Source: Deltaproteobacteria bacterium (GTDB lineage Bacteria; Desulfobacterota; Binatia; Binatales; Binataceae). From it: a stretch of 6,452 nt of DNA. Where the stretch lies: assembly GCA_027403435.1 (NCBI GenBank), contig DAHZDR010000272.1:1-6452 (forward strand). The letters are read 5' to 3'. Below, one piece after another: positions 1 to 5,333 of this stretch (the stretch's first letter is position 1; the number at the start of each line of letters is the position of its first letter). The notes beneath the pieces are model-generated. The model was not told the DNA's origin and made no database searches. It saw only the letters and a program-made list of their open reading frames with translations. Made by a program: the position numbers and the translations under genes.

Positions 1-552
1 CGGATAGGCCCCGCGAATCACGTACCCCGGATGGTGCAGCGCGAGCAGGCGCATCCCGCCGCCGACGGTTGGATTCGGCGCCGCGGGCATAAACGGCGCC
101 GCGCGGCCGGCCAGTTCGCGCCAGGCGACGCGGCCGAGGCAGGCGACGATCCGCGGCCGCGCGAGCGCTAGTTCGGCCGCCAGATGGCCGCGGCAGTTGG
201 CGATTTCCGATGCGGTGGGGTCGCGATTGCGGCCGGCGGCGTCGCGCGGATTACAGCGCACGACATTGGTGACGAAAACCGCGTCCAGGCCGGCCAGACG
301 AATCATCCGGCGCAGCAATTCGCCCGACCGATCGCCATCGAACGGAATGCCGGTGCGATCGCCGCCCAAGCGGCCCGGCGCCAGCCCGACAAATGCGACC
401 GACGCCGGAATTGCGCCCGCTCCTGGCACGACCCGCGCGCGGCTGCGCACCAGCGCCGCGCACCGTGCGCATTTCATCATGGCGGCGCGTAGCGTGGCAA
501 AGCGGATTTGGGCGGAAGATTTGGCGATTTTTCGCGCTGAAGCGTCACTCAC
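1..552 (-). CDS. Uracil-DNA glycosylase superfamily protein (family 4/5-like), C-terminus cut by window edge
   Basis: Base-excision repair enzyme expected to remove uracil from DNA in the cytoplasm. The visible 184 residues, numbered from the GTG at 552, show the four cysteines expected for a [4Fe-4S] cluster: C28 and C31 (CARC), C100 (TNVVRC) and C120 (EIANC). The first catalytic motif is GLAPG at 56-60, followed by RTGIPFDGDRSGELL at 66-80. NPRD and RDPTASEI follow, and the second motif is HHPGYVIR at 173-180. The HP-x-Y-xx-R motif is family-4-like, whereas GLAPG and RTGxPFxGDRSG resemble family 5 (UDGb); I therefore name only the superfamily. The start is uncertain. ATGs at 480 and 477 fall inside the conserved LRAAMMKCARC helix, so a start upstream is more likely; the only usual start there is the GTG at 552, which lacks a well-spaced ribosome-binding site. 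The gene follows the zinc-ribbon gene by 24 nt in the same frame. The frame is open at base 1, so the C-terminus is missing. Confidence 0.86.
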   Translation of the reverse strand, partial: MSDASARKIAKSSAQIRFATLRAAMMKCARCAALVRSRARVVPGAGAIPASVAFVGLAPGRLGGDRTGIPFDGDRSGELLRRMIRLAGLDAVFVTNVVRCNPRDAAGRNRDPTASEIANCRGHLAAELALARPRIVACLGRVAWRELAGRAAPFMPAAPNPTVGGGMRLLALHHPGYVIRGAYP

Positions 553-576
553 GGCGTTCGCCGCTGAAACTCCAGG

Positions 577-819
577 TCAGGCGGAGGACTTGCCCAAAAC
601 GCGGCGGCCGAAGACTTGGCGCACCAGCTCCTGGCGAACCGGCCCCTTCGGCACTTCATGGAATTGCCGCCAGAGGCATCGCCCGCACAGCCGATGGAGC
701 GTGTCGGGCGGCAATGCCGGCCACGGCACGCTCCAGACGCCTTCGGCGCGGCCGCAGCGCGCGCACAGCTCGACGATTTGATTGCCGCCGCCAGCCGCGG
801 TCGATTCGATAATTCCCAC
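577..819 (-). CDS. Small four-cysteine zinc-ribbon-like protein, unknown function
   Basis: I do not recognise a named family. The 80-residue product has two CxxC knuckles, C19-x2-C22 and C45-x2-C48, separated by 22 residues (CARCGRAEG ... LCGRCLWRQF). This is the layout of a structural zinc ribbon. No membrane segment or signal peptide is visible, and the C-terminus is basic. I chose the GTG at 817-819 because an AAGGA (829-833, minus strand) lies 9 nt upstream; the in-frame ATG at 870 would add an unconvincing extension and has no clear ribosome-binding site. It sits between the membrane-protein gene and the glycosylase gene on the same strand. Its TGA at 577-579 is the only stop separating it from the glycosylase frame. 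A zinc-binding or nucleic-acid-binding role is inference from the cysteines alone. Confidence 0.55.
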   Translation of the reverse strand: MGIIESTAAGGGNQIVELCARCGRAEGVWSVPWPALPPDTLHRLCGRCLWRQFHEVPKGPVRQELVRQVFGRRVLGKSSA

Positions 820-828
820 AGTCGTCAA

Positions 829-833
829 TCCTT
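829..833 (-). promoter_or_regulatory. Ribosome-binding site of the zinc-ribbon gene
   Basis: AAGGA on the minus strand, 9 nt upstream of the GTG at 817-819. It is the reason for preferring that GTG over the upstream ATG at 870. Confidence 0.45.
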
Positions 834-903
834 CACCGAACGAAATCGCATAGCGGCAGACGCCGCGCAAGCACGGCGGCCGTAACGCCGGCCTTCCGCC
901 GCG

Positions 904-1224
904 TCAGGCGGACGGGGATTTGCCCGCACCGGCCGCCCGCTCAAGCATTGAGGCCGCCGCCGGGCCGCCGTCGTCGTGGCCCAGCCAAGTGATCGCGCCG
1001 AACGCGCCCAGCCATGAGCCGGCGGCCGCGAACAGCACATACCAGGCGTTCTGAGTGTAGCTGATTACGGCGAAGGCCGAGAGCAGGTACCAGAGGCCGC
1101 TCCAGTTCGCCGCGCGGACCCGGCGGCGGCGCGCGACGGCGGCATTGAAGAGGACGAAAACGGCGTCGGTCGCGGCGGTCGAAGCGAGGACGCCGAGCGC
1201 GATGAGCGGATGGAGGGTGGCCAT
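904..1224 (-). CDS. Small integral membrane protein, three predicted helices, unknown function
   Basis: A 106-residue hydrophobic protein with three likely membrane segments: about residues 7-30 (LIALGVLASTAATDAVFVLF), 42-58 (GLWYLLSAFAVISYTQN region) and 60-81 (WYVLFAAAGSWLGAFGAITW). A basic stretch ARRRRVR at 31-37 lies between helices 1 and 2, placing that loop on the cytoplasmic side by the positive-inside rule. The C-terminal 25 residues are polar and alanine/glycine-rich. The NWSGLWYLLSAFAVISYT and GSWLGA stretches resemble a small hypothetical membrane-protein family I recall from proteobacteria, without a known role. The ATG at 1224 has no clear Shine-Dalgarno sequence; a TAAAAT ends 7 nt before it. 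The gene follows asd by 50 nt on the same strand and may be part of its transcript. Function is unknown. Confidence 0.72.
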   Translation of the reverse strand: MATLHPLIALGVLASTAATDAVFVLFNAAVARRRRVRAANWSGLWYLLSAFAVISYTQNAWYVLFAAAGSWLGAFGAITWLGHDDGGPAAASMLERAAGAGKSPSA

Positions 1225-1274
1225 GCGGCGGATTTTAGCGCGCCGCGGACGAGTAGGCCTTGCGCCGAGCTTCG

Positions 1275-2354
1275 CTAACGCAGATAACCCGCGTGGTTCA
1301 GATATTCCGCAAGCAGCACCGCGCCGCGCCCCGCGCCCATCGCGGCGTTATGGCTCACCAGGAGATATTTCACGCCGTTCGGCAGCACTTCGTCAGCGCG
1401 CATCCGGCCGACCGAAGTGGTCATGCCGCGTTCGGCGTCGCGATCGAGCCGCGGTTGCGGCCGCATCGGATTGCGATGCACCGTGATCATGTGGCGCGGC
1501 GCGTTCGGCAAGCCGAGCGCGCTGAACCGCGCGCCGAAGCGCTCCATCGCCGCAATCGCCTGCTCCACCGTCGCGGGCTTTTGCAGCGCCGCCGTGACGG
1601 ATTCGGTATGGCCCGCAAGCACCGACGCGCGCGTGCAGGTGGCGCTGACACGCAGCGGATGCGCGTCGATCGCAACGCCGGCCGCGCGGCCAAGAATTTT
1701 GCGCGTTTCGATCGTGACCCGCTCTTCCTCGTGCGGTATGTACGGAATGATATTCTCGACGATATCGAGCGCCGGCAAATCGCGGCCCGCGCCCGAAATT
1801 CCCTGCATCGTGGTGACCATCGCGGCCGCGACGCCGAAGGCGTCGTCGAGCGCCTTGAGGGTAACCGCCAGTCCGGTCGCGGTGCAGTTCGGCAGCGTCG
1901 CGATAAAGCCCTTCCATCCGCGCCGGCGCCGCTGCTCCTCGACGATCGCCAGATGATCGAGGTTGACGCCCGGAATCACCAGCGGCACGTCCGGCTCCAT
2001 CCGATGCGGGCGGGCGGTGCTGATGGTCGGGACGTGGCGCGCGTAAATCGGCTCAAGTTCGCGCGCCGCCTCCGACTCGACCGCCGCGAACACCAGTCCG
2101 ATTCCGTCGAGCTTGAGCGATCGCGCCTCCTGCACTGCGAGTCCGAGCGCCGCGCGCGGCGGTTCGCCGCCGTCCACGTACCATCGGCGCATCCCGCTCC
2201 GCGCGTCCGTGAGCGCCTCGTCAAAAGTTCTGCCGGCCGAACGTTCCGAGGCCGCAAGCGCGGCGATTTCGAAATCCGGATGGCCGTCGAGCGCCGCCAG
2301 CACCTGTTGTCCGGCGATGCCCGTGGCGCCCACCACTGCGACTGGAATTTTCAT
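1275..2354 (-). CDS. asd: Aspartate-semialdehyde dehydrogenase, archaeal/fungal-type
   Basis: NADP-dependent reductive dephosphorylation of aspartyl-4-phosphate to aspartate-4-semialdehyde, the branch point to lysine/diaminopimelate, threonine and methionine; cytoplasmic. The 359-residue length is normal for the archaeal/yeast type. Seen: an N-terminal Rossmann motif GATGIAG at 9-15; the catalytic cysteine C157 in LPNCTATGL; TTMQGISGAG at 181-190, a hallmark of this type (compare TMQAVSGAG); and RVSATCTRASVLAGHTESV at 235-253 with the likely catalytic His249. The typical bacterial Asd has different spacing and motifs. The start MKIPVAVVGATG places the nucleotide-binding strand at the expected position, though the ribosome-binding site is weak. 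Upstream in the 126-nt spacer, TTTACG (2462-2467) and TATACG (2441-2446) on the minus strand with 15-nt spacing are a poor promoter candidate. No other lysine or threonine gene is in view. The homologous malonyl-CoA reductase of Sulfolobales shares this fold, so that activity cannot be fully excluded. Confidence 0.93.
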   Translation of the reverse strand: MKIPVAVVGATGIAGQQVLAALDGHPDFEIAALAASERSAGRTFDEALTDARSGMRRWYVDGGEPPRAALGLAVQEARSLKLDGIGLVFAAVESEAARELEPIYARHVPTISTARPHRMEPDVPLVIPGVNLDHLAIVEEQRRRRGWKGFIATLPNCTATGLAVTLKALDDAFGVAAAMVTTMQGISGAGRDLPALDIVENIIPYIPHEEERVTIETRKILGRAAGVAIDAHPLRVSATCTRASVLAGHTESVTAALQKPATVEQAIAAMERFGARFSALGLPNAPRHMITVHRNPMRPQPRLDRDAERGMTTSVGRMRADEVLPNGVKYLLVSHNAAMGAGRGAVLLAEYLNHAGYLR

Positions 2355-2455
2355 CTCTGCGTGATTCAGCGTCGTGCGATAAATTCACGGCGTCCGCCGG
2401 ATCCGCGCCGAAGGCGGTCCGCGGCGCGCGGTGCCCACAGCGTATAGGCGCGCCC

Positions 2456-2477
2456 CGCGCGCGTAAATATGCGCGCG
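2456..2477 (-). repeat. Short inverted repeat just after the small hydrolase gene
   Basis: A 7-bp perfect stem (CGCGCGC at 2456-2462 paired with GCGCGCG at 2471-2477) encloses an 8-nt AT-rich loop. It lies 3 nt past the hydrolase stop codon (2481-2483). There is no U-tract after it on the minus strand, so it is not a canonical intrinsic terminator. It could still pause or protect the transcript 3' end. Both arms are alternating purine-pyrimidine. Confidence 0.4.
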
Positions 2478-2480
2478 CCG

Positions 2481-3137
2481 TCAGAGGCGCGCGGCGAGCC
2501 ATGCGCCGACCAGCTCCAGCAGCCGATCGCCGAAGCCGCTCAGGCGATGGTCGCCGCCTTCGATCAATTCCAGTTGGCGCGGTTCGCCCGCGCGTTCGAA
2601 AATCAGCTCCGAGCCGCGCGGCGCGAGGATTTCGTCGGCCGTGCCGTGGATCAGCAGCAGCGGCTTGGGCGCGAGTTCGTTGACCACCTGCGCACCCGCA
2701 AGCTGGCTCGAAATCGCGACCACCGCCGCGACGATCGGATTCAGCGTGCCGGCGTTGATCGCGACCGCGCCGCCGAACGAATGGCCGACGAGCGCGGCGC
2801 GCCGGTAGCCCACGCCTTTCAGAAACGCGACCGCCGCGAGCGCGTCGAGCAGGCATTCGGCGAAATCGTTGGGCGCGCGGTAATCGACTCGCGCGACCGT
2901 GATTCCCCGCTGCGGCATCTGCGCGCCCATCCGCGCATACAGCATCGCCGGTCCGTCAAGTCCGCCGAGCGCGCCGCTGACGCATACCGCCGCCCGCGTG
3001 GCGCCTTCAGCCGCGTGCAGCACGATTGGAATCGCGCCGCGGGTGGTCCTGAGCGATATTCGCCGCGCGCCGGCGATTTCCTCCGCCGGTTCGACCCCAA
3101 CGATGCGCAGCTCCAGGTGGTCGTCGCCGTTCGCCAT
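2481..3137 (-). CDS. Alpha/beta hydrolase, dienelactone-hydrolase-like
   Basis: A small soluble alpha/beta-fold serine hydrolase of 218 residues, counted from the ATG at 3137. The catalytic triad is readable: nucleophile Ser120 in GHSFGG (118-123), Asp168 in HGTADEIL, and His197 in EGGDHRLSG. An oxyanion-side strand (AAVCVSGALGG) precedes it near residues 50-59. The layout resembles the dienelactone hydrolase family, but the nucleophile is serine rather than the cysteine of classical ClcD-type enzymes, so the substrate is open: ester, lactone or thioester. An alternative ATG at 3161 would add eight residues (MRRAARDR), but it lies in the loop of a strong hairpin (3150-3173), so I prefer 3137. 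The gene follows the esterase stop by 42 nt on the same strand and is probably co-transcribed with it. No signal peptide or membrane segment is seen. Confidence 0.87.
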   Translation of the reverse strand: MANGDDHLELRIVGVEPAEEIAGARRISLRTTRGAIPIVLHAAEGATRAAVCVSGALGGLDGPAMLYARMGAQMPQRGITVARVDYRAPNDFAECLLDALAAVAFLKGVGYRRAALVGHSFGGAVAINAGTLNPIVAAVVAISSQLAGAQVVNELAPKPLLLIHGTADEILAPRGSELIFERAGEPRQLELIEGGDHRLSGFGDRLLELVGAWLAARL

Positions 3138-3149
3138 GCGGTCCCGCGC

Positions 3150-3173
3150 CGCCCGCCGCATACGCGGCGGGCG
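3150..3173 (-). repeat. 10-bp hairpin between the esterase and the small hydrolase
   Basis: CGCCCGCCGC at 3150-3159 pairs perfectly with GCGGCGGGCG at 3164-3173 around a 4-nt loop. On the minus strand it begins 6 nt after the esterase TAG (3180-3182) and ends 12 nt before the preferred hydrolase ATG at 3137. There is no U-tract, so it may attenuate or stabilise the transcript rather than terminate it. It overlaps the alternative ATG at 3161. Confidence 0.6.
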
Positions 3174-3179
3174 ATTAGC

Positions 3180-4118
3180 CTAACGGCTGATCGACTTTTT
3201 CAACTCCGCGCAGCAGTCCGCGAGCGCCTGCTTGCCCGTGTCGAGCTTCGCCCCCATCATGATGAAGCCGTGGCATACTCCCGGATAGCGCTTCGCCGTG
3301 ACCGCGACGCCGGCCTTGCGCAGCGCCTCGGCGTAGGCCTCGCCTTCGTCGCGCAGGGGATCGATCGCCGCGGTCAGCACGAACGCGGGCGGCAGGCCGG
3401 CCAGGCTCTTCGCGCAGGCGGGGCTGAAATAGGGATTGGTCTTGTCCGCCGCGCTGGTCATGTAATGGTCGTAAAACCAGACCATGTCGCCGCGCGACAG
3501 GATATAGCCGTCCTGGGTGAATTCGCGCTGCGAGGCCGATTCCTTCGACCAGTCGGTTGCGGGATAGATAAGCAGCTGAAACGCGATCTTCGGGCCGCCG
3601 CGATCGCGCGCCATTTGCGCAATCACCGCCGCCAGGTTGCCGCCGGCGCTGTCGCCGCCGACAGCGATCCGGTTCGCGTCGACTCCGAGCGCGGTGGCGT
3701 TCTGCGCGACCCATTTGACCGCGGCGTAACAATCCTCGGGACCGGCGGGAAATTTATGTTCGGGCGCAAGCCGGTAATCCACCGACACGACCACGCATCC
3801 CGCGCCTTTGGCCAGCGAGCGGCAGACGTCGTCATGGGTTCCGATATCCCCGATTACCCATCCGCCGCCATGAAAATAGACCAGAACGCCCTTGGCGGCG
3901 GCTCCCTCGGGCGTATAAATCCGCACCGGAATCTCGCCGGCCGGTCCCGGAATGCGCCGGTCATCGACCTTCGCCATCTGTTCGGCGGCGCCGCCGAAGA
4001 CCTGCGCCATCAGCTTGATAGCCGCGCGCGCCTCGGCTGGCGTCAAAGCGTTGAACGGCTTGCCGCCCGCCGCGGCAATCGTGTCCAGGATTGCTTTCAT
4101 CTGCGGATCGAGTTCCAT
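3180..4118 (-). CDS. Alpha/beta hydrolase, hormone-sensitive-lipase family (family IV) esterase
   Basis: Carboxylesterase of the HSL/acetyl-hydrolase family (alpha/beta hydrolase fold-3), probably hydrolysing short or medium acyl esters in the cytoplasm. The 312-residue protein is full length for the family. Seen in order: an N-terminal helical cap region (1-50), the oxyanion-hole motif HGGGW at 83-87, VDYRLAPEHKFPAGPED at 113-129 which is typical of the family, nucleophile Ser157 in GDSAGG (155-160), Asp253 in the DPLRDEG motif (253-259), and His283 in CHGF. The start is the ATG at 4118: GGGGAG (4127-4132) lies 8 nt upstream and MELDPQMKAIL is a usual N-terminus for this family. An in-frame ATG at 4163 is not needed. 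It diverges from the cyclase gene across 210 nt and is followed by a second hydrolase, suggesting a shared catabolic role. No signal peptide is seen. Confidence 0.94.
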   Translation of the reverse strand: MELDPQMKAILDTIAAAGGKPFNALTPAEARAAIKLMAQVFGGAAEQMAKVDDRRIPGPAGEIPVRIYTPEGAAAKGVLVYFHGGGWVIGDIGTHDDVCRSLAKGAGCVVVSVDYRLAPEHKFPAGPEDCYAAVKWVAQNATALGVDANRIAVGGDSAGGNLAAVIAQMARDRGGPKIAFQLLIYPATDWSKESASQREFTQDGYILSRGDMVWFYDHYMTSAADKTNPYFSPACAKSLAGLPPAFVLTAAIDPLRDEGEAYAEALRKAGVAVTAKRYPGVCHGFIMMGAKLDTGKQALADCCAELKKSISR

Positions 4119-4126
4119 CTGATGCG

Positions 4127-4132
4127 CTCCCC
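4127..4132 (-). promoter_or_regulatory. Ribosome-binding site of the esterase gene
   Basis: GGGGAG on the minus strand, 8 nt upstream of the ATG at 4118. It decides the start against the in-frame ATG at 4163. Confidence 0.65.
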
Positions 4133-4313
4133 GTTGTGAAATTCGCCGTGCCCCCGCCGGCAATTGCGATCCTTAGGTAATCGATCGGTTCAGCGCAAGC
4201 GCGGCGTCCACGCCGGATTTCACCGCAAGGCCCCGATCGTAGTAGGCTTCCGGCGCCGCCGCAGTCAAAATCCGCCGGCGCCAGCCGCTTGAATCGGTCG
4301 GACGCCGCACGGC

Positions 4314-4320
4314 GGGAGGA
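4314..4320 (+). promoter_or_regulatory. Strong ribosome-binding site of the cyclase gene
   Basis: GGGAGGA, 8 nt before the ATG at 4329. This is the best Shine-Dalgarno match in the window and fixes the cyclase start. Confidence 0.8.
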
Positions 4321-4328
4321 TAACGATT

Positions 4329-5294
4329 ATGGCCAATAAGCCTGTCAGTTTCAGCGAATTGCTCAAGGACGGTCCCAAGAACTGGGGCCGCTGGGGCGCC
4401 GACGATGAAATCGGCGCGCTCAATTATCTCACCAGCGCCGAAGTTTTGCGCGCCGCCCGCGCAATCAAAAGCGGCAAGGTCTTTATGCTCGGCGTGCCGC
4501 TCGCGCGGCCCGCGGGCGACCCGCTCTATCCTTCGCGCTCGCAACCGATCCGCACGATGGCGATGGACAAGGGTTTTTACGAAAACGAGCTCGCCCAGCC
4601 GTTTCCCGGCGGGATGGAATACGCCGACGACGTGATCGTGATGTACCTGCAGGGCACCACCCAGTACGACGCCCTGGGCCACGTATGGTATGACAACAAG
4701 CTCTACAACGGCTACGACGCCAAGACCACCACCGGCGGACTGCGCAAATGCTCGATCGAGCCGATCGCCAATCACGGCGTGGTCGGCCGCGGCATCCTGC
4801 TCGATATCGCGCGGCTCAAGGGCAAGCCCTCGCTCGACGCCAACGAACCGATCACCGTCGCCGATCTCGAAGCCGCCGCCAAACGCCAGAACTGCGCGAT
4901 CGAAAAGCACGACATCCTGCTGATTCGCACCGGATGGCTCAAGCGCTTCTATGACCACGGCTTTCCGGGCATCTTCCCCAACGGCGAATTCAGGGAGCCG
5001 GGCCTGGCCTACAGTCCCGAGCTGGTCAACTGGGTCCATCGCATGGAAATCCCGTCGATTGGCTCCGACACCATCGCCACCGAACAGACGCTTAACGAAG
5101 CGGCGGGCGTGATGATCCCGCTGCACGCCGCGCTGCTCCGCGATCAAGGCGTGATTTTCAACGAAATCGATTGGCTCGAAGACCTGGCCAACGATTGCGA
5201 AAAGGACGGCCAGTGGACCTTCATGTTCGTCGGCGCCCCGCTCAAGGTGGTGCGCGGCGCGGGTTCGCCGGTTAATCCGGTCGCAATCAAATAG
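4329..5294 (+). CDS. Cyclase-family metal-dependent hydrolase (PF04199-like)
   Basis: A 321-residue protein of the putative cyclase superfamily, which includes kynurenine formamidase (KynB), isatin hydrolase and polyketide-associated cyclases; these are soluble metal-dependent amidohydrolases or lactone/ring hydrolases. Seen: an N-terminal extension NWGRWGADDEIGALNYLT (18-35) typical of the longer members; the core motif QGTTQYDALGH at 108-118 followed by YDNKLYNG; GRGILLDI at 153-160; LIRTGW at 198-203; GSDTIATE at 245-252; and PLHAALLRDQGVIFNEIDWLEDL at 264-286 with the expected His266 and Glu279. The canonical family motif HxGTHxDxxxH is altered: glutamines Q108 and Q112 stand where histidines are usual, while D114 and H118 remain. 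This appears to mark a subfamily rather than damage. It heads a two-gene plus-strand unit with the CatC-like gene 39 nt downstream. The substrate is unknown; calling it KynB would be unjustified. Confidence 0.92.
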   Translation: MANKPVSFSELLKDGPKNWGRWGADDEIGALNYLTSAEVLRAARAIKSGKVFMLGVPLARPAGDPLYPSRSQPIRTMAMDKGFYENELAQPFPGGMEYADDVIVMYLQGTTQYDALGHVWYDNKLYNGYDAKTTTGGLRKCSIEPIANHGVVGRGILLDIARLKGKPSLDANEPITVADLEAAAKRQNCAIEKHDILLIRTGWLKRFYDHGFPGIFPNGEFREPGLAYSPELVNWVHRMEIPSIGSDTIATEQTLNEAAGVMIPLHAALLRDQGVIFNEIDWLEDLANDCEKDGQWTFMFVGAPLKVVRGAGSPVNPVAIK

Positions 5295-5320
5295 GTCGAA
5301 TTTCATTTACCCAAAACCAC

Positions 5321-5326
5321 GGAGAA
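5321..5326 (+). promoter_or_regulatory. Ribosome-binding site of the CatC-like gene
   Basis: GGAGAA with GGAG 9 nt before the ATG at 5334. It supports this start over the in-frame ATG at 5343. Confidence 0.65.
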
Positions 5327-5333
5327 GCAAACG

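Larger units (their letters stand above)
4119..4328. other. Divergent intergenic region between esterase and cyclase genes
   Basis: This 210-nt spacer separates two divergent transcription units and must hold both promoters if each unit has its own. I see no convincing -35/-10 pair on either strand. It contains the two ribosome-binding sites, and GGCGCCG/CGGCGCC arms flanking an AT-richer AGTCAAAAT around 4252-4282, which could be a weak inverted repeat. No small gene is supported. Confidence 0.5.

Noticed and set aside
895..912. Six-base inverted repeat overlapping the membrane-protein stop codon
   Set aside because: A stem of six G/C-rich pairs is common by chance in such GC-rich DNA, and there is no U-tract.
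1260..2447. Long open frame on the plus strand opposite asd
   Set aside because: Its translation is rich in Arg, Ala and His without any domain, and the opposite strand encodes a full-length Asd with all catalytic motifs. High GC at third positions removes stops from the antisense frame.
2469..4139. A 556-codon open frame on the plus strand across both hydrolases
   Set aside because: It covers two well-supported minus-strand genes with intact catalytic triads and the spacer between them. The composition is arginine/alanine-heavy and shows no recognisable fold; it is a GC-driven shadow.
4119..4328. Promoters in the divergent spacer, such as TTGCGC with TAAGGA on the minus strand
   Set aside because: The hexamers match the consensus at only two or three positions, which is expected by chance in this composition.
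4329..5294. Naming the cyclase-family gene kynB (kynurenine formamidase)
   Set aside because: The protein is much longer than KynB, the HxGTHxDxxxH motif is altered, and no tryptophan-catabolism gene is nearby.
4173..5306. A 377-codon open frame on the minus strand opposite the cyclase gene
   Set aside because: It is antisense to a gene with a strong ribosome-binding site and family motifs, and it lacks motifs of its own.
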